From NCBI GenBank assembly GCA_007026445.1, contig VDMD01000056.1, positions 101,226 to 165,225 of the forward strand: DNA of 64,000 nt, read 5' to 3'. The notes under the pieces are model-generated. The model saw only the letters and a list, made by a program, of their open reading frames with translations, was not told the DNA's origin and searched no databases. This document shows positions 21,224-34,327 of this stretch, piece by piece. Position numbers and translations under genes: made by a program. Positions within the stretch are counted from its first letter, which is position 1, and each line of letters opens with the position of its first letter. The stretch is from Schizophyllum amplum (taxonomy: Eukaryota; Basidiomycota; Agaricomycetes; Agaricales; Schizophyllaceae).

Positions 21224-24004
21224 ATGGCAACCACAGCTCCCCAGTCCGATATACTGGCCTTGGGTGACAAGCTGACTGATCTGGAGAAGCAGATCAGGGC
21301 GAATGACTCTCCGGAATACTGGCAGGAAGTGGAGAGCACGGCGCGTGTAGTGGCAAACGGTCTTCGGTCGAGGACGGCTGCAGGTGCGGGCGTTCTGTGA
21401 TGGATTGGGGGAGCATGTTCTGAGATATGTTGCAGATCATCATACAACGTTGGGCAAGACAGCCCTCCCCAGAACACTCGCATCCCTCCTCAACCTCGCG
21501 CTTCGTGGCGCCGCCACACCAGAGCCAGATCGCGCGTCGTGTATCGTAGAGGTATTACGAGTCACGGCGAACATATGCATGGATCATGGTGCGCGTGCCG
21601 CCACTGCGATGCATGTCCATCATCGCTGACCGTTGCCACCTTTCCTCAAAGACGAGAACCGCAACCTCAGTCATGAAGCCGGCCTCCTTCAATCCGTGTT
21701 GACGCTGCTAGAAGGATACGCAGAATCACTGCCGAAGCCACCTTACACGCAAGCGCTCGCTCTGTCCATCCCGCATCTCAAGGTCATACGTACCGCGATT
21801 GGCGCGCTGCTCAATGCTACTCTTGGTTACGGTGCGCCAACAAAGCTCATCGCATGAATAGTTTCCGGCTGACGCCAGTAACGAACAGATGTGGTGCAGA
21901 CCCGGTTACGCTCGCTACAAGCACACATAACGCTTGTGAAGCTCTCGATGGCCATATACCCTCCAGGATCGTGGCTCCATGATGCAAGCGAGACCGGCAC
22001 CGACCTCGAGGAATCTTGGGAACTTCGCAGCAGCCTTTCCAACTGGGCATGGAGGACAGTGTCGGAGCTGAAGGAACAGGGAGAAGAAAGTGCGTCCCAT
22101 CCTTCCTGCAGTGATCGCAAGGGAACTGACTTCAGCGCAGCCATCCAGATCTTCGACAGTGATGCCCTCCCATATGTCACCCCACCACTAGCACGCTTCC
22201 TCGCACCTTTCCCTGAGCTCCCTTCAACAGCTGCCTTCCCGCAAGGCTCGGACATGTTCAACAAGCTGGTGGAAGCCGACTTTGACATCCTGGAAGATTG
22301 CTGCGAGGTGCTCGAGTCCCTCTGCTTGGATGTGGAGGACGTGCGTCTGGCTCTCGCTCGCGGCTTCCAGGACCCCGACGCCGAGCACTCCGGCGTCCCT
22401 TGTCTATCGCACATGCTGGACTTCGTCGAACACGGCGGCTATCCGCCTACCTGGAGCACGACCTTCGACGAGGCAGAGCTGCGGCAGAAGCAGAATGCCT
22501 TGAATATCTGCAAGTCAGCGGTCGTGAAGGCTATCGTGGAGATGTCGGGCGAGGAGCGCAACGAGCAGATATTGTTCACACCGACGGATAATGGCGGTCC
22601 GTATGTGGAGAGGATGGTCGGCTGGATCAAGTCATTTGTGAGCCGTGCAGACGAGGCGGAGGAAGATGACCTACCTCGAGATGATCTTGTCATTTGCGCC
22701 AGTTTGTCGCTCGGCAATCTGGCGAGACATGGTACGCCTTTTGTTCCAATGTCCGTAAACACAATACCAACGTGTTCACAGAGCTCGAGGCTGTCACCCT
22801 ACTCTCCCCTCCTCACTCTCTCGCACCTGTGTTGGCGTCCAGACACATCATATCCCCTACTACCGATCTCAAGCTCAAGCACGGCGTCCTCGGTCTGCTT
22901 AAGCATATGGCGCAAAGCTCGCCCTCACCTATCGTTCACAACCCCCTAGCCGAAGCGCGCCTAGTACAACACATCTGCGACAGCGGTCTCTTTGAAGATA
23001 AGGGAGATGCAATGACAGAGGTCGTCCAACTGAACGCGATCGGAGTCGTCAAGCACATGTGTAATGCTAATGGTGCGTCCCTTGCCTTACGATACCTCCC
23101 GTCGCTGACAGTGCCATCTTTCACAGTCGACAACTCATTCGCACTCGTCCTTCCCGACCCAGCCACCTCGTCCTCCCGACCGTCCGGCCTCTCGCAAATC
23201 CTCGGCCTCGTTAAACGCTCGGAGAACATACCCATACGCAGCGAGGGCACCCGGGTTCTGGTCAACGTCATTAAGTCCCTCTTCTCCAACGCGCCGCCGA
23301 CGAGTCCGACGACTGTGCTGCCGTCACCGGTAACGCCGGCTGCGTCGAATCACGAGGCAACGATTGAGAAGCAACAGAAGAAGGAGGAGACGATAAAGGC
23401 GTTGCAGAATAAGGATTGCACGTCGGCGCTGGCGAACCTGATTACGAGGGGCGCGCGCTTCCCGCTGCTGGTTAATGAAGGCGTCGTTGCGCTCAGCTTG
23501 CTGAGCATGCAGGCCGAGGGTGGTACGTTGTCATACATTGTGAATGTCAATGTCTGCTAACCTCTCCGCACAGCACCCCTCGTGCTCGACTCCCTCCTCA
23601 GCCAAATCCAGGTTGATGCGCCACCGGTACCGAGCACCGTGGAGCCCACCCTGAGCGGCTCGCCTTCAAGCAGCAGCGACCTGAGCTCCGCCCTCGTCAC
23701 CCCGCAGTCCACAACCGGCCCTCACGGACGGTCCAACCAATCGCGCAGCGCGCTACAGATGCTCGCCTCCGTCCTCCGCAACGTCGACAACCCCGCGAAC
23801 TACCCGGTTGAGGTCCGCGTGAACGTGTGCTCGCTGCTGCTGCAGGTGTCGCGGAAGAACGCGGGCGAGGGTCTGGGGCAGGTGAAAGAGGTGATGCGAC
23901 CGGTGCTGGAGGGGGTTGGGGAGAGCATGCGGGGTGCGACGGGCAAGGACGAGATGCTACTCAAGGCGTCGCGGAGGGTGTTGGAGCTGTGGGCGACTGC
24001 TTGA
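21224..24004 (+). CDS. Armadillo protein, SmgGDS/Rap1GDS1-like
   Basis: An all-helical ARM-type protein of about 760 aa resembling Rap1 GTPase-GDP dissociation stimulator 1 (SmgGDS), which chaperones and stimulates prenylated small GTPases (distant yeast relative Bem4). Recognisable helical repeats include TLASLLNLALRGAA, VEVLRVTANICMDH, DLVICASLSLGNLARH, LKLKHGVLGLLKHMAQSS, IRSEGTRVLVNVIKSLF and FPLLVNEGVVALSLLSMQAEG. About eight exons; most introns have clear CTGAC branch points. The first intron boundary (after RSRTAA) is the least certain because the downstream frame is also open across it. The family call is from repeat pattern and length, without an alignment. Confidence 0.72.
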
Positions 24005-24481
24005 GGAGTATGCAAGAGCTGGTAAAGATTTAAATGTGTACGAGTATATCTGGTTGTGGGCCAATCTGGTTTTTGCGTTACGTGCTCATTTGCGTTCGTT
24101 CAGTTGAATTCAAGATCGTCCAGCACAGTGCAGGTCAGCTTTCTCCGGTGTCGACTGCGTATCTGCCTTGGACCTTCGACATGAACTGAACGAGAGCCTG
24201 GCGACGATATAAGCTGGTAGCGCGAAGTTCGGTGGACGCCAGGGATAACATCATGTCATGCAGCACTTGTCATCAGCCGCATCTGACACGGTCACGAGAC
24301 CGTGTCACGGTAAAGCTCGGTTGCGCCTAACCGAGCGCTAACCGCCACAGACCAACGCTTATGTCCCGCTAACCCATTTCTCGATGTATCAGGAGTATAA
24401 AGGACTGTCTTCCATGGCGAGCAGGAACACCAACCTCCCCTGCCTCAGAACTACCGCCTCTGCCAATCAGTCTCAACGAAA
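24005..24481. other. Intergenic, promoter of the aldo-keto reductase
   Basis: Includes a TATAAA at 24396-24401. No additional gene is visible. Confidence 0.5.
24396..24401 (+). promoter_or_regulatory. TATA box of the aldo-keto reductase gene
   Basis: TATAAA in the context AGGAGTATAAAGG, about 80 bp upstream of the ATG at 24482. Position and motif agree with a core promoter element. Confidence 0.5.
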
Positions 24482-25820
<1,339 letters not shown>

Positions 25821-26872
25821 TTTGCGAGCAAGAGTGGTGAGACTGCGCTATGACGCAGAAATATAACCGACTGACGGCGAGTTCGCTTTCGACTGAAGAC
25901 GACGATGCGGAGGTGGTGTATTGGTCAAGTGCGAAATCGTCCACAGTGACACCGCCGTTTTCCTGGTAGAACTGTATGGCCTGCTCGCGGATGAGATATA
26001 ATAATATGAGACATCCTCGCGGCGACGCACCTACTTAGGCGAAGGGGTCTGAGGCCTTACGAGACTAGCCGAGCGTCCAGCTGGTGGTCAAGAGCAAGGG
26101 TAGCCTGATGCAACGCACCGACTACGTGTCCTTATATACAATATAATACTAGGATTTCGGACATGAAGCACATCGGTGCTGTGTCTTCCCCTTCCCACCG
26201 CATCTGACAAGCACCGACGTCGGAGAATGCGAACGTAGCTCACAAATGCTACGATTGATGAACGCCAGACTATCCTCCCCCGACCTTCCACGCTGCGAGG
26301 GCATGATACGTAGACGCTGTGTGTTCACACGTGAGCCCATATAGATACAGTCATGCGCATCGTGCACGGCCACCTGCAGCTGCAGGACGGCGACAGACTG
26401 AATCCCCTCCGAATCCTAGTATGCGCGATACATTGGCGCTGTTGCTACAGGTTGTGCTGAAACAATCGATACGAAGGTGAAAATGGCGCTGGTTTGGTGC
26501 GCAAACCTCCGGGCGGTCCGCACCGATCTTTAGCAGTTCAGCCTTGTGAGGAAAGGGCGTGCGCGGTGTCAGGAGAGCCTAGTTCGAGACTTGAGTTGTG
26601 CAACCGGGGTAGTTCGGCATCTCCCAAACTCAAGTAGAATCAAACGAACATCAGCGTGAGTCGCAGAGGCGGAGCACTGAGGATATAAGGAAAGGCGGTG
26701 GATTGTGCGTATTGCTTCTTGTGACTCTCTAGTACAGACGAAAGACTGCCGTCTGAGCATCTATACACACATGCCGGCAAGTACACCTGGATGCCTCATA
26801 GCAGCCCCGGCAGCCAATTGCGACGCAGCGACATCCTTGCCACCGTAGTGGGTGTCGTCGGAAGGTCAGTCA
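25821..26872. other. Intergenic with a possible coding fragment
   Basis: One kilobase between the AKR and the first metacaspase. On the minus strand at about 25850-26010 a frame reads FYQENGGVTVDDFALDQ followed by a Ser-rich stretch, preceded by an acceptor-like CAG. This looks more like protein than the rest, but it has no start and no recognised family. Otherwise empty. Confidence 0.3.
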
Positions 26873-28747
26873 TCAGCAAGTTGGTGGAGCAAGTTCTTCC
26901 CTTGCACTGATGAAAAAGGGGCGCCGCATATCCTGTAGGTCCATGTCAGCTACGACCAGTCTATCCTTCATATTCTACTCACTCCCGCATGATATGGATG
27001 ATACGTGCCGAACTGCGGTTTCTGCTTTTGTTCCCCTTTAGACTCGTGCAACAGCTCTCTGCCGCAAGAATATCAGTAAAACAAGCTAACTGTAGCCCAA
27101 GCCGAATATTGGCAAGGCGTACCGTATGGATTTGAGCATCTCTGGTCAATGGTGAGCAGGCCACAGACCATCATTGACGCTCATCATTGAGTGCGCTCAC
27201 TCATGATCTTGACGAAAGCCTGGTAGGCAGTTGAAATCATAAGCGGCGTGGACTTCACATCAACTGAAATCGACTCGCCTGGGTCAAGGTGTGGCGATCG
27301 CGCGCTAGCTCGCCGTCCTTGCATGCAGACCAAAAGACCTTTAGTTTTGCTCATTTATTGCCTACATGTCACCGTTACGGGCAGAGCTCACAACGTCAGG
27401 TGCATTCACCATCGAGTCTCGTCTGGAGAGCGGCCAGGGCCGGTACTCCTTCGCGGTTCCGGCGGGTCTCTTGATCAAAGAGTTTGCGGCACGATACTGC
27501 AGAATTTGTCGTACAGGTCAGATGGTCCACCGCTACGCCGTGAGTATGCCAGACTCACAACATGGGGTAGATCTAGTGTGAATGGCATGAACGACAAGTA
27601 TTTGAAAGGATAGTTGGATGAGACTTGCCCAAAACCGTCCCCGACGTGCAGGCCTGCCAATGTCCTCGTGAGAACGTATGATGGGCGATTAGATCGAACA
27701 CATACATCGACGAGAGCCTTACGAGGCGATAGTATCTGTCAGTAGCCCATGATGTCTTGCGTGCAACACGCACGGTCAATCGGCATCCCACTGGTAGACG
27801 TTGGATTAAAGTTGCGTAAATGGCCTGCGAGTCAACGAAGAGCTGAGTCCTCGCGCACTTATAGTCGAAGAAGCTCACACTCACGTCGTCTGTTATGATC
27901 CCCCCAGATCCAGTGGCGTCCACCGGTACGATGGCTGCTCGCGATGAGTGAGATTCGTAGCTCATGTTGAGATACTCACCCTCGTCCCACTCGTCGGCCT
28001 CATCGCCATTTTGATCTTTGATCTGCCGACCTGCGCATCTCAAGGTCGACGTTCTGCCGCGAAAGTAAGGGATAAAGCTTCCATACCATGCCCGGCATCT
28101 ATGCCTCGAGATGATCAGCATGATGAGGATATGCCCAGAGTGATATTGTACGTACAGTAAAAGAACAGTGAATCATCTCGCTTTGCGCCCACAACAAGCC
28201 AGTCCATCATCTTGAGGATGTTCTCCTTGGTCGGTCTTGATGCCTGTTCCATCGCATCCTTGTCCGTGAGCAGGACAATATTATCCCAACCAAAGCCTTG
28301 CCCTGTACGTGACAATGAAGCAGTGTATGCTTGGGCAGTCGGGGAACGCTTACCAGTCAGAAAGTCGCACATCTTCTCGGCGTCTTTGACACATCTGGAA
28401 TATGATGATAGCTCATCGCGTCACGCAGCTGGAATCATACCCTCTCAGCTCGTCGGCCCCACTTCCTGTATAGTTAATTCCGATCTATCGCGAAAATCAG
28501 GTCTTGCTAGGAAGAATAGGAGAGGAGGACGTACACAAAGTGCTTTTTTATGTCCCGTGCAACGGGAGTACACGAAATGAGGCTCAATCCCTTGCGTCAC
28601 CCGGGCAGGGCGTAGAAGAGAGGCGTCGAAGCTCGAGCAATGTGTACGAAGATCATTCCATCCCCGAGACCTCCCGATCGGCTCGAAGGATGAAGAGGAC
28701 GACGGAGCGGCGGATGTTGGATACTGATATAGCGGGGAATTGTCCAT
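26873..28747 (-). CDS. Divergent type I metacaspase (copy 1)
   Basis: Caspase-fold cysteine protease of the metacaspase family, about 370 aa in about 16 exons. A Ser-rich prodomain is followed by KKALCIGINYTGSGADELRG, FGWDNIVLLTDKD and DDSLFFYYAGHGRQ, which contains the catalytic His. Next come QNGDEADEWDEAIVPVD and CRLTALVDACTSGTVLDLP, which contains the catalytic Cys. Both dyad residues remain, but conserved surroundings differ: HYSGHGGQ is YYAGHGRQ, DSCHSG is DACTSG, and the WSGCxDxQTSAD block is FWSACKDGELARS. Altered specificity is likely. Joining VL to DLP needs a GC-AG intron with donor GCAAGT. The His segment and ALVD lie in 12-nt microexons. The start at 28747 could be moved upstream. 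Confidence 0.8.
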
Positions 28748-29265
28748 AGCGCCACCTCCAGGTTCTCCTCGCCAGTCTATGATAACCCTAGCAACATATA
28801 TAAGTAAGTTAATGTGGTGCACCGGCGTCGGGAGCGAAGGATTCCTACATACCTGGATGACCCGGCCCGAGAAGCTCGAATGGCCTCGAGTGAAGCGACA
28901 ATCAAGAGGGAGGAGGCGCCTGCTGCAGAGAGATGGGAGCAAGAAAACTTATATATCGCAAGACAGATCAGAAGAAAGGTTTCCTAGTATCCTAAGTCAT
29001 CATGCGGCGTCCCTTCTCAATATCAAAGATGATCAAAGCGGGTAGCGCCCAAACGGCAATGAGTAAAAGGGGTGATACGTGGCCTCGGGCTTTGACTTGG
29101 CAGAAATACGACTCCTACACGCTGGGTTCGAGCACATCGGACCCAGATAAGTTATATAGATAGCGGAGTATGAACGTGAAGCAGTAAACAATTACAAGAA
29201 ATCCGAAGATAAGAAACGCACTTATTCCATACATGCAGCGGAGAGCGCCTCCCCAGCACTGTACA
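28748..29265. other. Intergenic between metacaspases
   Basis: The promoter and possibly the 5'UTR intron of copy 1 (donor GTATGTAG near 28853, acceptor near 28788). A TATATAAG lies at 28948-28955 on the minus strand. No other gene. Confidence 0.45.
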
Positions 29266-31514
29266 TCAGATGATGAACCGTAGATTGGTGTCCTAGGGTG
29301 GCATGATTGTTAACATGGAGCTAAAGTGCAAGCGCAGCTTCGAACTCACTATGGGGTGCGAGCTGCCCAGCTGCGGCTTCTGGCTGTACTTGGGATGCAA
29401 TATACGCCTAGGACGCTGCTATTGAGAATATGCACATGAAGTCACGAGAAGACGTACCGCACGGAAGTCAGAAGCTCCTGGTAAGTCTGGTTCTGATTGG
29501 CCTCTATCTCGACATCAGCGGCGGTGGATGGTAAGGGGTTCGTAGGGGGCTTACTCATCGAGCTTATGAACGCCTGTGGTATGCGCAATGATTATTGGGC
29601 AGTACCATGATACGAGATCCTCTTACATGGCTCATGGCGCCGACAGCGACGCCTCCGGAGAAGGTATCAGCCGAAGTTTGCTTGTCTTCGCATCCCGACC
29701 AGGAGATCTGTACGCTATCAGCGCGGCGGGCCTGCCATTCAGAATCTACGTACCACATCAGCCGGAGTAGCCTTTCTCTTGCGCGCTCGGTTGCTGACGT
29801 GACTGCCTTTGAGGCGCCCACTTGACGAGTACTACATTCGGATGATGTAAAGACCTGGACACGCAGATTAGATGCCCCCGACTTACGATGTAAGGCAGGT
29901 CTACGACCGGCGCTGTGTCAGTATCATTGACAGTGTCCACAAATGTGTCTACTGACCGAGTACCGTGCCCGAGTGGCAGCTCTAAACAAATTCGTCAACG
30001 ACCTTCTCGTCAGCTGAAAAGGCATAGGACTCACGTCGAATATGGCCTGAGAGTTGTCAATGTACACTGCTAGATCGAATACCGGCACGCGAATAACTCA
30101 CCGTGAGTCTGCAGCCCGCAGGAAGAGGCTTCACCATAACAGAGTGCATTCTCTGTAGGATGCCGATAAGGTTATTCTCGGCCTCAAGCAAAATATGCGG
30201 AATACTCACGTCGTCGACTATATGTCCGGCCTTCTCATAATCAAGAGGGAAAATGACTTGCGAAACGATGTTAGCGCGCCTTCGCCTTAAAAATGCTGAT
30301 AGGGCACCTTCATCGAACCCATCCACCTCATCCCCATCTAGATCCTTCGTCTGACCGCCTGCAGAAGTCTTGAATCAAACCTTAGCCGCCGTTCATTCGA
30401 ACAATCCTACCGTGTCCGGAGTCTACAGAGAGATCAATGAAAGGGACTACCCCTCGTCATCCTATATTCTCACTCACAATGAAAGAAAAGGGAGTCATCC
30501 GGCTGCGCGTCCTTGACGAGCCAGCGCATCGCATCGAGCACGTTCTGCCTAGTAGGCCGCGAGCGTGGGTTCGGGTTGTCGTCCGTGAGTAGCACGATGT
30601 CTCGAGCTTTAAACCCCTCATACTCTGAGCCATGCATCAGAGGTCGTTGGTACTGATACTTCAACCTGAACAGAGCTTACTAATGAGGAATTGGCGTACA
30701 GCATTCGCATCGTTGATGCAGCTGCGAACTTCAGCGCCCGCGACGTGACTAAGCGCCCGCTCACTCACCCATACAGCTCGTGACGCGTGCCCTTGTAGTT
30801 GATTCCAATCTGGGATCCGAAATTAGACTGAGTTGGGCTCGTCCAAGACGTGGGTTATATTGGCTCACACAAAGCGCTTTCTTCCTCCCGCAACACCGCG
30901 AGTACCTAAATTGAGGATGTATTGCAGGTGGTGGCGCAAGGTGCGTGGGCCATTGAGGCGTATGCGACAAGCTCGAGTGGTACGGCCGAGGCGGCGGACG
31001 CGAGGGCGGATGCGTAATGACGACTACACCAGGTGCGATCGTTTGTACGTTTATGTTCTGGGTTTGAACTCGAGTCTGACTATGGCTGTGTCGCCGGTGT
31101 CCATGGCTAGAGTGATGATGGACGTGCACATGGCTGTGACTATGTCGCCTGCCCCGGTGCTCTATCATCGGCACCGTGAGTGTATCCGGCGTGGGCATGG
31201 CGCGCAAAGGACCATACGAATCATGCGGACTAGTCAGAGGTAAGCGTATGGCGTTAAAGCGGAAGACGAGAACCGAGGAGAACAGGATGGTAGTGAACAG
31301 CTTCTGCGCAAAAAGTTACTCACGACCTTCAATACTCGTTAATTTCGGCCCCAAGCAAGTCTCAAGGTCGCTCACATGAATCCAGGGGAGGGGGAAGGCA
31401 TGGGATATGCATCGTAGGATGGGAAGGTTGGGTCTGGATTCGAGTACGCATGTCTGGTGAATCTATTGTTTAGCCCAACGCACAGCTGGGTGTTCTGCGA
31501 GTGGCTCACGACAT
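29266..31514 (-). CDS. Type I metacaspase (copy 2) with His-rich prodomain
   Basis: Canonical fungal metacaspase, which cleaves after Arg/Lys and acts in stress response and protein quality control. My model has 18 exons and about 430 aa. The first coding exon is just ATGTC (31514-31510), then a Pro/Tyr-rich part ([19 protein letters not shown]) and a striking His stretch ([19 protein letters not shown]). The protease domain runs from [32 protein letters not shown] and [18 protein letters not shown] (catalytic His) through [20 protein letters not shown] (catalytic Cys) and [17 protein letters not shown] to [19 protein letters not shown]. Catalytic-region microexons are at 30411-30422 and 30035-30046. 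The upstream prodomain exons are inferred from splice sites; the protease core is certain. Confidence 0.88.
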
Positions 31515-32336
31515 GCTTGGAAACCTGTTGGAATGAGTTAAGAATTGCACAAGCGAGCATGAGGCCACTCACGAGGGTGCACGATGATGCCTTCGCCCAT
31601 CTGTCGCTGGTTCGTCGCGAAAATCCCACATCATCTTGGAAAGACGTTCGGAAGTGCTACGAGCAAGATATCGCGCGCTTTAACGCGTGGACAACAAGAA
31701 CCGGAGCGTTAGTGAACAAATTAGAGGCGCTGAACGCGTCGAGGGGAGCGGCAAGGAAGATGATGGTTTGGGAAGAACCGGGGCGGACAAGAACATTGCC
31801 CCAGGCACCCCATTCTGCCTCTCGGCGTTAGCGCGGTCCGCGGGGTACGGAGCCGGCTTCTCGGCTGATGCCGAGGCCCGAGGCTACAAGGAGACGACCT
31901 AATGAGGAAAGCTTTGTCCGCCGCGCATGTCATCAGTATGTCATCTGAATGCAGCACCGAACTGCTGAGGCTCCGAACATAAGGACCCTCCGACTAAAGA
32001 ATATGGTTAGGGAGGCAGGACGGCCTGAACCAGATCCGAGATGCCGCACAGAGCAGCATGTTATTGATCAGTAGTGCGCTCACACCAACGTCACTTGACC
32101 AAGGTCGCGGCTTGGCGATGAGGATACCTGCACTGATGCCCGGCGTATTACTACACCCGCGACGATGCAGTGCTTCACAGGACGTGTTGTTCAGCAGTCG
32201 ATTTTTCGCCGCGCTGATAGCGTCGAAAATTAACACAGAAAGTACGTTCTGGGGTATCCGTTTCGCGCCGTCTCACTGCCAGCAGTCAGCACACCAACCC
32301 GATAACAACAAATGATGCATCTGGTCAGAACTCACG
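31515..32336. other. Intergenic
   Basis: Holds a plus-strand open frame (ATG 31559 to stop 31831) reading through SSWKDVRKCYEQDIARFNAW with fair codon use but no recognised family. It is too weak to call a gene. The remainder is featureless. Confidence 0.35.
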
Positions 32337-33821
32337 CTAAGATTTCTGTCCTCCCCCCGCTGAGCTCTCCGCCGCGTTCTTGGCCCGACGGTAGTTGTTC
32401 AGATAGACCCGCCAGTCTGCCCGCCGCGTGTCCGCACTCGCGTTGTTGAACGCATCGTCCGCGTCCGGATCTGTTCCTGCCCATCGCACTGCGCGCGTGT
32501 AGCACGCAAGAGCAGCACCAGGGTTATTGGGCTGCGAGCGCTCCTTCAAGACACCTGCTAAGTTCCATGCCTCCGCCGCCGTTCGCCTCGCATCGCGCAG
32601 CAGGTCCTGCGCAGGCCGCTTCATCGACCGCGAGTCCGTGTATTTCGTCAGTAGCGCATGCACACTGCTCGGCAACTCTTCCGCCGGCTGGCCAGTGAGG
32701 ACGTTGGCTACCCGCTCAGCGATTTTCGCGGACTGCAACAGCCAATGCAGGGGTACGCCGGGGTCTTTCTTCTTCTGCTGGCCATAGGTCACCTCCGCTA
32801 GCTGAAGGCCCAGGACCGCAGAGCAGTTCATTAGGAATAGATAGTGGAGTGCTTCTGGAGGTGACGCCGCGGCAAGAGGGGGCGCCTTCATGGCGCGCAG
32901 CAATTCGAGCCCAGCGGTCTCTACGCGCTCGGCGTCCGCAAGCTGGCCTGAAGTTGCGCGATAGGATGACATGGACATCAAGGTAGACATCATGGTCCGT
33001 TGAGAAAGAGGCGATGCCGGAGGACTCGTGGGCAAAGCGTCCGAAGAACCGGTGCAAAGGTCAAGGGCCTTGTTCCACCAGGCAAGAGCGGCTTCTGGCT
33101 GCGCGAGACGCGCTTGTAGGTCGCCCAGCTTCGACGCTATGCGTGCTTCTTCCGGTCCGTCCCGTTCCCCGCTGGCCCATACAGCAGCATATGCAAGAGC
33201 GGCTTCGGAAGATGCGCCAACCCGTTCAAGCGCCTCGGCGCGCCGACTGTGCAGCTCGTAAAGTGTCCGTGGGTGTAGCCTCCCCCTCGTCGTTTCATTT
33301 TCAGCGAGTAGAATGGCGCTCTGAAGCAGGGAGTCTACGCGATGAGCGTAGGCCGCGACGAGGTCGAGGTTGTCCATCTCTGGTGCGCGATTGAGTTCAA
33401 CCCATGCTCCACGCAGGCTCATGCGAGCTAAGGCTCCCAGGTTTGGGTCTGTTCCGCCGCGCTTCCGGTCGCCGTTCCAGTGGTCGCCCTCAATGTCCCA
33501 TTGCCACCGTATGACCTCCGGATCCGTTTCTGGCAAGAGTTCCCGAGCCTCAATCCAGTACTGGCCGCCGGCCCAGGCGATGCTAGATACGGTCACCACC
33601 GCACCCAAAGTGATCAGCGCGACCTTGGTGGCTTTTCTAGCGTTGTCCAGGATAGAGCCTGGCTGTATACCATTGCCAGACGGCTTTGGAGGGGTCTGCT
33701 TCTGAGTCGTTCCCTGAGCGCTTTCGTCCGACAGGTGTCGCGTGGCGTGTATGCTGCATAGACGAGGTGACCGCCGCCGCAAAAGCGACACAGCTGGTGC
33801 TGCACCTCTGCGCGCGAGCAT
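32337..33821 (-). CDS. Mitochondrial TPR protein, Mgr3-like
   Basis: Single exon, about 494 aa. The ATG at 33821 begins an Arg-rich, acid-poor presequence (MLARRGAAPAVSLLRRRSPR) typical of mitochondrial import. It is followed by one membrane span (about VALITLGAVVTVSSIAWAGG) and a helical C-terminal domain with TPR-like pairs, for example LYELHSRRAEALERVGASSE and KLGDLQARLAQPEAALAWWN. One span plus TPRs facing the intermembrane space is the architecture of yeast Mgr3, an adaptor that delivers substrates to the i-AAA protease Yme1. A Yme1-type gene lies 2.1 kb upstream on the same strand. The open frame extends further upstream, but only via non-ATG or less likely starts. The Mgr3 identity is inference. 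Confidence 0.6.
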   Translation of the reverse strand: MLARRGAAPAVSLLRRRSPRLCSIHATRHLSDESAQGTTQKQTPPKPSGNGIQPGSILDNARKATKVALITLGAVVTVSSIAWAGGQYWIEARELLPETDPEVIRWQWDIEGDHWNGDRKRGGTDPNLGALARMSLRGAWVELNRAPEMDNLDLVAAYAHRVDSLLQSAILLAENETTRGRLHPRTLYELHSRRAEALERVGASSEAALAYAAVWASGERDGPEEARIASKLGDLQARLAQPEAALAWWNKALDLCTGSSDALPTSPPASPLSQRTMMSTLMSMSSYRATSGQLADAERVETAGLELLRAMKAPPLAAASPPEALHYLFLMNCSAVLGLQLAEVTYGQQKKKDPGVPLHWLLQSAKIAERVANVLTGQPAEELPSSVHALLTKYTDSRSMKRPAQDLLRDARRTAAEAWNLAGVLKERSQPNNPGAALACYTRAVRWAGTDPDADDAFNNASADTRRADWRVYLNNYRRAKNAAESSAGGGQKS

Positions 33822-34327
33822 GTTCGTTTGGCGGTTCAGAACAAGCGACGTCAGGCGTGCATCAGGCCCGTGCCAACGTCGCCGGCGATCACCGCGCGCC
33901 TTCCTCAGCCCCAACAACCGGCTCTTTCCCATGCTTTTCGCACGTGATCGAGTGGGGGGCTGGTACTTACTTCCCCTGTACTTCCCCAACACCCGTCTCG
34001 TCAATGCACCCACAGCCGGGGAACGTGTCCCGTCTCTTGGGCCAGAATGACGCGAATTGAGACAGCGGGGAGACTATGTTCATTAGCTCTCTAGTACGAT
34101 ATAGGCCTGAACCCCAGCGCTCATGGACAACGCATAAGTAGTCTGTCGATAACTTGCACAGAATGGGCGTCCAACGGCGGGGCCTCCGAGGGCGCCTTCG
34201 CCTCCATGGTCCGTATGTGACTATTGATACATATTAATCAATGGATGATCATGAGGTGGGTGGAGCGTCGAAGACATAGAAGGTGCAGGTGCCAGCGCGG
34301 GCGAATGCGAGAGAACGCGAAGGGGTA
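33822..34327. other. Intergenic
   Basis: The promoter of the Mgr3-like gene and the 3' flank of the Cys-rich gene. Nothing else can be supported. Confidence 0.5.

Noticed and set aside
21827..22414. 195-codon antisense frame
   Set aside because: Antisense to the well-supported armadillo gene; no motifs.
31559..31831. Plus-strand 91-codon frame beginning MRPLTRV
   Set aside because: No domain, and close to the 5' end of metacaspase 2 on the other strand; too little evidence for a gene.
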